Source: Streptomyces yangpuensis
GTDB taxonomy: Bacteria > Actinomycetota > Actinomycetes > Streptomycetales > Streptomycetaceae
Direction of reading: 5' to 3'
DNA length: 56,692 bases
Assembly (NCBI RefSeq): GCF_001005295.1
Contig: NZ_LBMK01000007.1
Location: 111,221 to 167,912, forward strand
Below the pieces are notes generated by a model. That model did not search any database and was not told where the DNA came from. It saw nothing but the letters and a program-made list of their open reading frames with translations. Positions 25,814-34,948 of this stretch are shown piece by piece (the stretch's first letter is position 1; every line of letters starts with the position of its first letter). A program made the position numbers and the translations under genes.

Positions 25814-26887
25814 TCAGCTCCTGCCGACGAGGGCCCCGACGGCCGGGTCGATGGCCGCCGCGGCGTCGGTGCCCTCGTCGGGGGCGGGGCTGAACCCGGT
25901 ACGCATCCCGGTACCGGTCCCGGTACGGCCACGGGTACGGAAGGTGCGGCGGTAGGTGTCCGGCGGGACGCCGACCGTCCGGGCGAAGTGACGGCGCAGG
26001 GTGGTGGCGGTGCCCATACCGGTGGCCGTCGCGATGGTCTCGACGGTGTCGTCGGTGGTCTCCAGCAGCTCCTGCGCATGCCGGATGCGCTGGGTGAGCA
26101 GCCACTGCAGCGCAGTGGTACCCGTCACCGACCTGAAGTGGCGCCCCAGGTGGCGTGAGCTCATCCCGGCCTGACGGGCCAGGTCCTCCACCGTGAGCGC
26201 CTGGTCCAATCGCTGCAGCACCCAGGGGAACAGGCGGGCCAGCGGATGGTTGCCGGGGGTGGGCACGGGAGTGGTCACGAACTGGGCCTGGCCCCCGTCG
26301 CGGTGCGGAGGGACGACCAGGCGCCGGGCGATGGTGTTGGCGACGGCCGAGCCGTGGTCGAGGCGTACCAGGTGCAGGCAGAGGTCCATGGCGGCGGCCT
26401 TGCCCGCGGAGGTGAGCACGCTGCCGTTGTCGACGTAGAGGACGTCGGGATCCACCGTGACCCGAGGATGACGCCTGGTCAGCTCCTCGGTGTGCGCCCA
26501 GTGCGTGGTCGCGCGCCGGCCGTCCAGGAGGCCGGCGGCGGCGAGCACGAAGGCGCCCGTGCACAGCGAGGCCACGCGGGCCCCCGCCTCGTGGGCCGCC
26601 CGTACGGCGTCGACCAGTTCGTCCGGCGGGTCCCGGTCTACGTCGGCCCAGCCGGGGACGATCACGGTGTCGGCCTGCCGGAGCCGGTCGAGCCCGTGGT
26701 CGGGGACCAGATGGAAACGGTCGATCTGGACGGCGCTCGGACCGCACAGCGCGAAGTCGTACCAGGGATCGACGATATGGGTCAGATCGGAGCCGAAGAC
26801 CTCGGTCGCCAGGGACAGTTCGAAATGCAGCATGCCGTCGGTGACGGCCAGCGCAACAGTGGTCACGTCCGGAAGTGTACGGGTCAT
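25814..26887 (-). CDS. GlxA-type AraC-family regulator with DJ-1-like domain
   Basis: The 357-aa protein has an N-terminal DJ-1/PfpI-like domain (about 1-185, with ASLCTGAFVLAAAGLLDGRR) and a C-terminal AraC double helix-turn-helix (about 205-320, LARQAGMSSRHLGRHFRSVT and IATATGMGTATTLRRHF). The start ATG 26887 is followed by MTRTLPDVTTVALAV. It is divergent from the oxidoreductase at 27008 across 120 bp and most likely controls that gene and itself. Confidence 0.88.
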   Translation of the reverse strand: MTRTLPDVTTVALAVTDGMLHFELSLATEVFGSDLTHIVDPWYDFALCGPSAVQIDRFHLVPDHGLDRLRQADTVIVPGWADVDRDPPDELVDAVRAAHEAGARVASLCTGAFVLAAAGLLDGRRATTHWAHTEELTRRHPRVTVDPDVLYVDNGSVLTSAGKAAAMDLCLHLVRLDHGSAVANTIARRLVVPPHRDGGQAQFVTTPVPTPGNHPLARLFPWVLQRLDQALTVEDLARQAGMSSRHLGRHFRSVTGTTALQWLLTQRIRHAQELLETTDDTVETIATATGMGTATTLRRHFARTVGVPPDTYRRTFRTRGRTGTGTGMRTGFSPAPDEGTDAAAAIDPAVGALVGRS

Positions 26888-26893
26888 GTCGTT

Positions 26894-26912
26894 CCGGACA
26901 CTCGTGTGCCGG
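26894..26912. promoter_or_regulatory. Imperfect palindrome in the divergent promoter region
   Basis: CCGGACAC-TC-GTGTGCCGG lies just upstream of the GlxA-type regulator gene. It is a candidate operator for this regulator; no other support. Confidence 0.3.
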
Positions 26913-27007
26913 GTCGCTTCACGCCAGGATCTTCCTGACAGAGCACGGCGGACCACGAAGGCCAAGGCCCCGCCGGCGCACAACTCGGCACGCCAAGGAG
27001 CGGGTTC

Positions 27008-28036
27008 ATGGGATCGGGTCAGCAGGTAACGGTGTTCGGCGCGTACGGGCACACCGGTCGGTTCGTGGTGCGGGAGCTGGTGGAGCGGGGGTTCGTCCCC
27101 GTGCTGTCCGGCCGCGACAGCGGCAAGCTGAAGGCGCTGGCGGACGAGACCGGGCTGGACGCCCGCCCGGCGACGGTGGACGACCCGGACTCGCTCGACC
27201 GCGCGCTGGCCGGTACGGCCGCCGTCGTCAACTGCGCCGGACCGTTCGCCTCGACGACCGCCCCCGTGATCGAAGCCGCCCTGCGGGCCGGGATCCCGTA
27301 CCTGGACGTGGCGGCCGAACTGGAGGCCAACATCGACACCTTCGCCCACTTCGCCGACCGGGCACGCACCGCCGACGCGGTCGTCGTCCCCGCGATGGCC
27401 TTCTTCGGCGGTCTCGGCGACCTGCTGGCCACCACCGCCATGGGCGACTGGGACGAGGCCGACGAGGTGCACATCGCCTACGGCCTGAGCAGCTGGCACC
27501 CCACCGCGGGGACGCGGCTGTCGGGTGCGGTCTCCCGGGAGCGGCGCGGTGAGCGGCGCCTGCGCTACACCGCAGGCCAGTGGGAGTACCGCACCGACGC
27601 CCCGCCCACCCTCGAATGGCCCTTCCCGCAGCCGACGGGCACCCGGCCCGTGATCGGGGAGTTCACGATGGCCGACGTGGTGACCGTGCCCACCCACCTC
27701 TCCGTCCCGGAGGTCACGACCTATATGACGGCCAACGCCGTCCAGGACATCGCGACCCCCGCAACGCCCGCGCCGGCCGCCGCCGACGAGAGCGGCCGGT
27801 CCGACCAGACCTTCGTGGTCGACGCGGTCGTCCGGCGCGGCGGTGCCGAACGCAGGGCGGTGGCCCACGGCCAGGACATCTACGCCGTCACGGCCCCGCT
27901 CGTCGTCGAAGCCCTCGAACGCGTCCTCACGGGCCGCACCCGCACCGCCGGTGTCGCCGCCGCGGGCGAGATGTTCGACGCCCCCGACTTCCTGCGGGCG
28001 CTCTCCCCGCACGTCACCCTCGACCTGCTCCCGTAG
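27008..28036 (+). CDS. Saccharopine-dehydrogenase-like NAD(P)-binding oxidoreductase
   Basis: The 342-aa protein has an N-terminal Rossmann fold (VTVFGAYGHTGRFVVRELV) and NCAGPFASTTAPVIEAAL, typical of the saccharopine dehydrogenase/trans-acting enoyl reductase superfamily. The substrate cannot be told. It is divergent from the GlxA-type regulator, which suggests it is the regulated gene. The long C-terminal region has no extra motif. Confidence 0.8.
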   Translation: MGSGQQVTVFGAYGHTGRFVVRELVERGFVPVLSGRDSGKLKALADETGLDARPATVDDPDSLDRALAGTAAVVNCAGPFASTTAPVIEAALRAGIPYLDVAAELEANIDTFAHFADRARTADAVVVPAMAFFGGLGDLLATTAMGDWDEADEVHIAYGLSSWHPTAGTRLSGAVSRERRGERRLRYTAGQWEYRTDAPPTLEWPFPQPTGTRPVIGEFTMADVVTVPTHLSVPEVTTYMTANAVQDIATPATPAPAAADESGRSDQTFVVDAVVRRGGAERRAVAHGQDIYAVTAPLVVEALERVLTGRTRTAGVAAAGEMFDAPDFLRALSPHVTLDLLP

Positions 28037-28230
28037 CGGCGTACCGCCCCTGCCCCGCCCCTACGTGCCATGAGTCGGGTGATCTGCGCCACAGGCTGTC
28101 ACGGGGGCGGCCGACGCGGTGTCTTGAGGCCGAACACGTCAGGACACCACCCCACGACCCTGCGATGTCGCGACACCGCGAACCTGCCACCCCGCACCAC
28201 CGCACACGACCGGAGAGGCCGAACCACACC

Positions 28231-28635
28231 GTGACCGGACAGACGACCGCGGCGCCGCGCGGCGGCACCTTCCTCAAGACCGCGATGATCCTGCAGACCC
28301 TCGCGCTCTTCTTCCAGGCCTCCACCGCAGGCCTGCTGCTGAGCTCGTCCCGCGCCTACACGCTGCACGACTACGGATCGAAGGTGATGTACGGGGCCGC
28401 CATGCTGTACGTCCTCGCCACGGTCCTCGCCTGGCGCCCGGGCGGCGGATCCCCGCGCCCCATCCTGCACTCCACCGGCTTCCTCGTCCTCGCCTCGGCC
28501 CAGGTCGCGCTCGGCATCGCGCACGTGGCCTCGCTGCACGTCCCCCTGGGCGTGGTGATGTTCGCCCTCAGCACCCTGGCCCTGGTCGGATCGCTGTCCC
28601 CGCGCCCGCTGCTGCGCCCGGCCGCCCGTTCCTAG
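28231..28635 (+). CDS. Four-helix integral membrane protein
   Basis: GTG 28231 gives 134 aa with four hydrophobic segments: TAMILQTLALFFQASTAGLL, a YGAAMLYVLATVLAW segment, a FLVLASAQVALGIAHV segment, and VVMFALSTLALVGSL. It ends in a short Arg/Pro tail. A GGAGAGG-like site lies about 14 nt upstream. I do not recognise the family. It may be co-transcribed with the next small membrane gene. Confidence 0.65.
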   Translation: MTGQTTAAPRGGTFLKTAMILQTLALFFQASTAGLLLSSSRAYTLHDYGSKVMYGAAMLYVLATVLAWRPGGGSPRPILHSTGFLVLASAQVALGIAHVASLHVPLGVVMFALSTLALVGSLSPRPLLRPAARS

Positions 28636-28706
28636 CGGGTGTCCCGCGGCGCCACCCGCACGGCACACACCCCGTCCCGGCCACTTTCCGAAAGGCAGGA
28701 CCACCC

Positions 28707-29102
28707 ATGTCCGTCCCATCCGTACTCTCCGTCGCTGCCACCGACGCCACCCTCCACACGGTCGCCGCAGACGTCTACACCGTGAGCCTCGGCCGGATCG
28801 GAGCCATTGTGTCGGCGCTGACCGGCCTCCTCGGCTCGGTGGGCGGCGGCCTCGCGCTGGCCCGTACCACCGGCCGAGGACGCGTCCTCACCTGGGCCCG
28901 GCGCAACGGAGCGGTCACCGCGCTCGTGGCGGGGTCGCTCGCGGTGGCCATCGGCGCCGCGGTCGCAGCCACCGCCGAAGGCGGCCTCGGCACCGGGAAC
29001 GGCCTCGGGGGCGCCTACGTCGCGATCCTCCTCGGCCTGGCCGCCATCCTCCTCGGCAGCCTCGCCCGCTCCCGCTCCCGCACCCGTACCGGTACGGCGT
29101 GA
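28707..29102 (+). CDS. Small membrane protein (DUF6223-like)
   Basis: The 131-aa protein has an N-terminal hydrophobic start, then three membrane helices (IGAIVSALTGLLGSVGGGLA, an AVTALVAGSLAVAIGAAVAAT segment, and YVAILLGLAAILLGSLA) and a basic Arg/Ser tail. GAAAGGCAGGA precedes the ATG. I recall DUF6223 proteins of this size and pattern in Streptomyces; the function is unknown. Confidence 0.6.
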   Translation: MSVPSVLSVAATDATLHTVAADVYTVSLGRIGAIVSALTGLLGSVGGGLALARTTGRGRVLTWARRNGAVTALVAGSLAVAIGAAVAATAEGGLGTGNGLGGAYVAILLGLAAILLGSLARSRSRTRTGTA

Positions 29103-29141
29103 TCACCGAGGACGGTGGTCGACCCGCGCGTGATCCTCGCC

Positions 29142-29435
29142 CTACAGCGGTTCGAACGGGCTGATGTCCGGTACGAGCACGGCGAAGAGTTCGGCTGCGA
29201 TCCACCGGCCCGAGGCGGTCTGTTCCGCTCCCACGCTGATGGGATGGAGCAGCATGTCCGTGGCGCCCGGCACCGCCAGCACGGCGTTGCGGAAGCCGAC
29301 GGCCGGCGCCAGCCGCCGGTGGAGCGCCAGGAGTCTGCCCGCCTCCCTGGCCACGATTCTCCCGTCGAACCACTCCCCGTCGCTCTGCGCCCGCGCACCG
29401 TCGGCCGACCGCTCCCGCTCGTACCCGCTTCGCCC
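29142..29435 (-). pseudogene. Coding-like remnant in frame behind jetD
   Basis: Directly after the jetD stop, in the same frame, 97 sense codons continue to a TAG at 29142. They have normal Streptomyces codon use and read as protein (DGEWFDGRIVAREAGRLLAL, VGFRNAVLAVPGATDMLLHP, WIAAELFAVLVPDISPFEPL). The only start is GTG 29354, which would give 70 aa. I do not recognise the family. It is probably the 3' end of a gene truncated when the jet operon arrived, or less likely a short real gene. Confidence 0.45.
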
Positions 29436-30698
29436 TCACGCCAGGTCCGCCACGAGGAGGTCGAGTGTGGCTTCCTCGTGGAGGGCCATGCCGAGTGCGG
29501 CCATGGCTGGGGCGAGGCCCGGGTCCCAGTCCGCAGTGGTGGGTGGGCCGGTCAGCGGGTGCTGGGGGACGTTGCGGGCCTGGGTGCGGGCGGCGAGCTG
29601 TTCGTAGTCCCCGGAGCCCATCCGCCATGGTTCGGCGCCGTAGCGGTGGACCACGCGGTTGGCCAGGGCTATGCCCGGCCAGTCGAAGTCGCCGTGGTAG
29701 GCGAAGCGGCAGCCGGTGGCGGCGAGGGCGTCGAGGAGGGTGAGGACCACAGTCGCGGCACTCCCCGAGGTGCACACCAGCGGTTGTGAGCAGGCGGCGT
29801 CCGCTGCCGCCTCCACCACACGGGGGTTCTCGCAGATACGGATCAGCGTGCCCGTGGGCAGCGAGAGCCGCAGGGCGTGCAGGTCGCGCAGGGTGAGATG
29901 GGTTTCCGTATGGCGGACCGCTCGTTCGTACAGGGAGCGTTCCCGCCAGCCTCCGCCGTCGGGGCGCAGACCGTAGGCGAGCACCGTGCTGGAGACCTCG
30001 TCCGGCGTGACGGATGCCAGCCGCCACAAGGTGCGGCGGCCGGCCGCGTCATCGGGGAGTTCGGTGTCGTGGGCGAGGGCTATGCCCCGCTGGACAAGAC
30101 GCGCCAGCCAGGTCCCGTCGTCCAGGCCGTGGGCCGATCCGGTGGCCTCGGCGGCGAGTTCGCCCCGCCCCCGCGCGCCGGCCCGCCCGGGACCGAAGAG
30201 CAGAGTGAGGACGTGGACGGCCTGCTGGAGGGTACGCACCGCTGTCGCGGGCGCTACACCGTTGGGTACGCCCGTGCGGCGCAGCCCGTCGTACCACCGC
30301 CAGGCCCACTCCTCCTCGCCGAGTCGGCAGCCTTCCAGCGACGAGGCGAGCGAGGACCACACCCGGTCACGCCGTGCCCGGGCCTCCGTCCGAGCGGCGC
30401 GGCGATCACTGAGCGGCGGGCCGAGCTCCTGGAGTACGTCCCTGAGACCGAGGCCGGCGGCCGAGGACCGCAAACGGGTGTCGAGCGCGTCGAGCCGCAC
30501 CGTCGCGGCGGCCCCCGTGATCGGACTGCCGAGCAGGAGCGACAGGTCGTTCCTCTCCTGCACAGCCAGCCCCGCCAGCCGCACCGAGCCGGTGGCCCGG
30601 AGCCCGTTGCCCTCAAGGCGCTTGCGCGCCGATTCCCAGAGCCGGACGAGACCGGGGCCGGCCAGCCAGTCGCGTGTGGCGGCGGGGAGGCGGCTCAT
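29436..30698 (-). CDS. jetD: JetD, Wadjet nuclease subunit (DUF2399/TIGR02679 type)
   Basis: The 420-aa protein has a helical N-terminal part (about 1-230) and a C-terminal DUF2399 Toprim domain with the acidic metal motif YHGDFDWPGIALANRV. In Wadjet, JetD is the topoisomerase-VI-like nuclease that cuts circular DNA after loop extrusion. The start ATG 30698 overlaps the jetC stop (ATGA). The frame continues upstream to 30779, but that part is inside jetC. The gene order jetA-B-C-D on the minus strand and tight overlaps support function as one complex. Confidence 0.87.
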   Translation of the reverse strand: MSRLPAATRDWLAGPGLVRLWESARKRLEGNGLRATGSVRLAGLAVQERNDLSLLLGSPITGAAATVRLDALDTRLRSSAAGLGLRDVLQELGPPLSDRRAARTEARARRDRVWSSLASSLEGCRLGEEEWAWRWYDGLRRTGVPNGVAPATAVRTLQQAVHVLTLLFGPGRAGARGRGELAAEATGSAHGLDDGTWLARLVQRGIALAHDTELPDDAAGRRTLWRLASVTPDEVSSTVLAYGLRPDGGGWRERSLYERAVRHTETHLTLRDLHALRLSLPTGTLIRICENPRVVEAAADAACSQPLVCTSGSAATVVLTLLDALAATGCRFAYHGDFDWPGIALANRVVHRYGAEPWRMGSGDYEQLAARTQARNVPQHPLTGPPTTADWDPGLAPAMAALGMALHEEATLDLLVADLA

Positions 30699-33600
30699 AC
30701 GGACACCAGGCGCCGGTGCCGGCCGTTCCAGGTGTAGTGCAAAGTGGCGACCCCGCGTACGTGCGGATCGCGGAGGCACTCGTAGATGTGCAGGGAGGGC
30801 ACCTCGGGCCAGTTGCCCATGAGCCTCTCGCTGGTGAGTACGAAGTCGAGGTCGAGGTCGACGAGGATGCGCCCGAGCCGGCCATGGGTGGGTTCGTCGA
30901 CCTTGGCGAAGGCGTCGTCCAGGAGGATCAGCCGGGGAGCGTGCGGCGCAGATTCGCCGAGGGTCGTGAAATGGGCGGCCGCCGCGGCGAAGAGAACGAG
31001 GTAGGAAAGCACCCGCTGTTCCCCCTGGCTGAGCCCGGTGCGCCCGGTGAGCCTGCGTTTACGGCCGGGGGCGGCATCCTCGACGACGAAGGTGTGGAAG
31101 CCGAACCAGTCCCGATAGTCCAGCGCCGTGCGCAGATGGGCGGCGTACCCGGCGGACGGATCGGTGCGCCGGGCGTCCTCGATCCGGCGCTGCAGCACCT
31201 CGCGCAGCCGATCGCCCTGCTCACGGGTGCGCAGGCTCGAAGGGCTGCGGAGGAGTTCAACGGCTGCCCGCACGTCCGCGTCGACGTCCTCATCCAGCTT
31301 CCACTGCAGTTCGACGCCGAGCCCGTGCGAGGTCCGCACGGTCTTGAGGGTGTCGTTCAGTGCGGAGACGAGGTTGGCGGCGGTGACGACCTGTGCCGAC
31401 AGGTGGTCACCGAGTTCGCCGGTGAGGAAGCGTTGGAAGACCTCGCTCTCACGCTCGGTGAGGCGACCGCGGTCTTCGGCGGCCCGGGCGGCGATACGTT
31501 CTCCGACGACGGCGACGTCGTGCGGACCGTGGTCATCGACCAGGCGGCAGACCTTGATCCCGGCGAGTTCCTCCAGGTGCGCGTCGAATCCGCCGGCCAA
31601 CTGGTCACGCAGGGCCGTGTGGCTCTTGAGGAGCGTGCTGTCCGAAACCTCCTTCCGCACCTCCTTCCTCGCATTCCGCGAACGGTCGAGCCCGTCCCGT
31701 ACCGCTTCGGCCAGCTCGCGCAGAGACCGGATGCGGTCACGGACCTCTGCGCCGGGGTCGTCCAACAGCACTTCGGGCAGGAAGGAACGGTCCAGGCCGG
31801 CGCCACGGAGCACCTCCGGACGACCGACCGCACCGCGGAGGGTGCCTCCCGCGGTGATGACGGCCGTCTGCTGCTCCAGCAGCTGTTCGCGAGCCCGCTT
31901 CTCGTCCTCCTCCGCGCGGACCCTTCGGTCATGGAGGTCGTCGTGCTCCCGTTGGGCCCCCGGCAGGGCCCGGGCGGCCGCTGCGACGCGCTGCTTCGCT
32001 TCTTCCTCGCGGGCGAGGATCTCTTCCTCGGAGGCGCCGACGGCTTCCTCGCGGGTGCGGAGATCCTGCTGGGCCCTGTGCAGTTCACCCAGTCGGAGAG
32101 CGTGGCTTTCCGCCGCTTCCAGGCGGTCACGGCGAGCCTGCGCGTACCGGGTGTGATCGACCCGATGCCTGTCCAGCCCGTCGGCCACACCCCGGATGGC
32201 CCGGCACATGCCTCCGATGCCGCCGAGGAGGGTCGCGAGGGCGATGCGTACCCTTTCCAGGGCGTCGGCGCCGGTGGGGAGGTCGTGAGCCGTCGCGGTC
32301 GCCTCCGCTTCACCCCGAGCTGCCACGGACTGCGCGCGCTCCTCCTCTGCCCGGCGCGCTGCCTTGGTGGCCTTGGCAGTCAGATCGCGCAGGTCCCTCT
32401 CCCCGGCTTCGAGCCCGTGCCAGGCGAGGGTGAGGGACTGCGGCCGGGGGAAGTCGCGTTCCGCCGAGGCCAGGTCCCGGCGTACGGTGTCGAGCCCGTC
32501 GAGTTGTGCGCGGGTCTCGGACAGCAGCCTTTCGGCCTGCGCCCGTCGTGCTGCGAGTTCGGCGAGCTTACGGCGTCGTGTCTCGGCGCGTACGGCGGCG
32601 CCCACGTATTCGGCGCCGTCCTTGGAGTGGTGTCCGCGGAGGGGACCGAGGCGCCAGCTGCCGTCGTAGTACACCGAGCCGGTGGCGGCGCCCTCGTGGG
32701 CCGGTACGAGGGCGATCGCGGACAGGAGGTGTCGGACCTGTTCGGGGGCGATGCCGCTGTCCGGCTGCGCGGTGGGGCGCAGTGCGGTGTCCAGAGTCGG
32801 GACGCCGGGCGGCGCGGCCCCGGGCTGGAGCAGTACGTCTCGCGTCAGGGGATCGAGGAGCGTTCCGTCCGAGATCACCCAGGCGTCCAGGATCCCGCTC
32901 GCTTCGAGCGCCGCCTCCAGGCCCGCCCGGTCGGTGGGGGACAGGCCGTCGGAGAAGTCCACCAGCCGGTAGAAGGGCGCTCCGGCGCCTGGATCGCGTT
33001 CGGCGGCGCGGTGGTGGGGGACCGGCGGCTCCGGATCGGTTCGCCGCTCCCATTCTTCCTTCTTCCTGGTCAGAAGATCGTGTTCCTCGGTGAGCCGGGC
33101 GAGGCGCAGCGCGAGGGTGTCCCGCCGGTGGGTCAGCTGGAGGCCGTAGGGCTCCAGTACCGTCCTGGCGAGCTGTTCCGCCTGCGTATCGATGTCGGGA
33201 TGCAGCACCCGCTCCGCGAAGGGGGCCTCCGCCGAGGTCTCGCAGGTGACCACCGCACGGACGGCATCCAACGGGGGGCAGTCGGGGCCGGTCACGGCCT
33301 GGACGTGGTCCAGCCACGCCGCTGTCCGACGGGCGTAGCTTCCGCTCTCCTCGGCCACCTTCTCCCGATGGCTTTCGAGGCGGCTCGCAGCATCCTCCGC
33401 CTCCCCTTCGAGTCGCTCACGCTCGGCGTCCGCGCCGGCTGCCCGCCTCTGTGCCTCGGCAGCCCGGGCGACCAGGCCGACGACGTCCTGGACCATGCGC
33501 GTTCGGTGCTTCACCACCTTGCCGGCGTCCTCGAGCTGCCCTTCCCAGGACCGCAGGGCGGAGTCCGCCGCGGTGGGGTCCACAGCGATCACCCGTTGGT

Positions 33601-34948
33601 GCCGCACGAGGTGGATCCGTGCGTCGGGTCCCGTCAGTTCCGTTTCCGAAGCTCCGGCCACATCCGTGCGAGGCAGGCCGACAGCCTCGCCGAGATGGCC
33701 GGTGGGGAGTCCCGCCTTCTCGGACTGCACCACGAGCTCGCGATGCTCCGTACCCAGTTCGCCGAGGCGCCGGCCCAGATGGGCGATGCCCTCGGCCAGG
33801 CGGTCCGCCGCGCCCTCTTCGGTGTCGTGCGCCTTGGTGAGCGCGGTGAAGGAGGTCTCTGCCGCAGTGTCCAGGGCCCCGACCGTGGCACGGCGCTCGG
33901 ACAGCTCTGCCAGACTGCGGTATGCGCTACTGGCACGGAGCGCGTCGAGTTCCGTGCGAGCGGCCTGCTCGTCCTCGCGCAAGGCGCGCAGGGCTGCTCG
34001 GGCCTCGGCTTCCTGCGCCTTCAGGCCGCTGGTCCTCTTCGCCGCTTCGCCGGCCCCCAGGCGTCGCTTTGCCAGGGTGTCCAGTTCGTCGTCCACCTTC
34101 CTCGCCGACCTGAGCAGCACTCCGGACAGATAGCTGCGGTAGTCGCCCAGGAACGCGCCGAGGGCCCGGTCGGTACGTTCCAGGCGGCCGAGCTCCTCTC
34201 GTACGGCGTCGAGGTCGTGGAGGTTGCGTGCCACCTTCTCGACCACGTCGTCGTCGAGCCCCGGCAGCGTCTCGCTGAGCAGGGAGGCGAGCCCGCCGGA
34301 CTCGATCCGGTCCCCCACGGTGGGACGCCGCAGGCGGTGGAGGAGCTGGGTGAGGTTGCGGTACCGCGTCGCGTCGGTGATGCCGAACAGCTCGCGGGCG
34401 ACCCGTGAGCGGTGCTGGACGGAACGGTCCGTGACGTTCTCCGCGCCGACCGCCTCCCTGAGGCGGTCGACCGGCAGGGGCACGCCCGCCTCGGCCAGGC
34501 GGAAGTCCTCGCCGACCCGGAGCGGGGTGGCGAAGAAGACCGGCACGGCCTTCTTCGTCGACTTCGATGCCCGGATGGCCGCTCCGAGGGTGAGGTAGCG
34601 GTCATCGCCCTCGTCCGTCGTCCTCCGGAATTCGACCCAGAGGTATCCGAGGCGGTTCGTCTGCTCGAACCCGTCCAGCATCAGCCAGACCAGGCTCGTC
34701 CGGCCCGTCCCCGTGGCGTCCAGAGCGCGGGAGTCGCCGTCCAGGAGGTAGGGGAGCAGCATCTCCAGGGCCTTGGACTTGCCGGCCCCGTTCTTGCCGC
34801 GCAGCAGCAGTCGCCCGTCACCGAAGTCGAATTCCTGTTCGTCGTACTGCCAGACGTTGAGGATGCCGGCGCGGTGCAGGCGGAAGCGCGTGCCGGCCGC
34901 TGTACCGGATCGCTGAAGGGGGATGGGGCCGTTCGCACCCGGAGTCAT
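30695..34948 (-). CDS. jetC: JetC, SMC-like ATPase of Wadjet (TIGR02680 type)
   Basis: The 1417-aa SMC/MukB-like motor has the Walker A GKNGAGKS at 51-58. Two very long heptad-rich coiled-coil arms (about 220-640 and 730-1150) flank a central hinge-like region. The C-terminal signature LSQGEQRVLSYL and Walker B RLILLDDAFAKVDEP follow. It should extrude DNA loops with JetA and JetB and activate JetD on small closed plasmids. It overlaps jetB and jetD by 4 nt each. All ATPase motifs are intact. Confidence 0.92.
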   Translation of the reverse strand: MTPGANGPIPLQRSGTAAGTRFRLHRAGILNVWQYDEQEFDFGDGRLLLRGKNGAGKSKALEMLLPYLLDGDSRALDATGTGRTSLVWLMLDGFEQTNRLGYLWVEFRRTTDEGDDRYLTLGAAIRASKSTKKAVPVFFATPLRVGEDFRLAEAGVPLPVDRLREAVGAENVTDRSVQHRSRVARELFGITDATRYRNLTQLLHRLRRPTVGDRIESGGLASLLSETLPGLDDDVVEKVARNLHDLDAVREELGRLERTDRALGAFLGDYRSYLSGVLLRSARKVDDELDTLAKRRLGAGEAAKRTSGLKAQEAEARAALRALREDEQAARTELDALRASSAYRSLAELSERRATVGALDTAAETSFTALTKAHDTEEGAADRLAEGIAHLGRRLGELGTEHRELVVQSEKAGLPTGHLGEAVGLPRTDVAGASETELTGPDARIHLVRHQRVIAVDPTAADSALRSWEGQLEDAGKVVKHRTRMVQDVVGLVARAAEAQRRAAGADAERERLEGEAEDAASRLESHREKVAEESGSYARRTAAWLDHVQAVTGPDCPPLDAVRAVVTCETSAEAPFAERVLHPDIDTQAEQLARTVLEPYGLQLTHRRDTLALRLARLTEEHDLLTRKKEEWERRTDPEPPVPHHRAAERDPGAGAPFYRLVDFSDGLSPTDRAGLEAALEASGILDAWVISDGTLLDPLTRDVLLQPGAAPPGVPTLDTALRPTAQPDSGIAPEQVRHLLSAIALVPAHEGAATGSVYYDGSWRLGPLRGHHSKDGAEYVGAAVRAETRRRKLAELAARRAQAERLLSETRAQLDGLDTVRRDLASAERDFPRPQSLTLAWHGLEAGERDLRDLTAKATKAARRAEEERAQSVAARGEAEATATAHDLPTGADALERVRIALATLLGGIGGMCRAIRGVADGLDRHRVDHTRYAQARRDRLEAAESHALRLGELHRAQQDLRTREEAVGASEEEILAREEEAKQRVAAAARALPGAQREHDDLHDRRVRAEEDEKRAREQLLEQQTAVITAGGTLRGAVGRPEVLRGAGLDRSFLPEVLLDDPGAEVRDRIRSLRELAEAVRDGLDRSRNARKEVRKEVSDSTLLKSHTALRDQLAGGFDAHLEELAGIKVCRLVDDHGPHDVAVVGERIAARAAEDRGRLTERESEVFQRFLTGELGDHLSAQVVTAANLVSALNDTLKTVRTSHGLGVELQWKLDEDVDADVRAAVELLRSPSSLRTREQGDRLREVLQRRIEDARRTDPSAGYAAHLRTALDYRDWFGFHTFVVEDAAPGRKRRLTGRTGLSQGEQRVLSYLVLFAAAAAHFTTLGESAPHAPRLILLDDAFAKVDEPTHGRLGRILVDLDLDFVLTSERLMGNWPEVPSLHIYECLRDPHVRGVATLHYTWNGRHRRLVSV

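Noticed and set aside
25814..28012. A 732-aa fusion of an unknown N-terminal region to the GlxA-type regulator
   Set aside because: The extra N-terminal part is antisense to the saccharopine-dehydrogenase-like gene. The regulator is complete from ATG 26887.
29015..29398. A 127-aa minus-strand protein downstream of jetD
   Set aside because: This frame is Arg/Ser/Cys-rich noise; the same DNA reads far better in the frame of jetD described as a remnant.
30674..34408. A 1244-codon plus-strand frame opposite jetC
   Set aside because: It is antisense to an intact SMC-like gene with all ATPase motifs. The translation is low-complexity and has no recognisable family.
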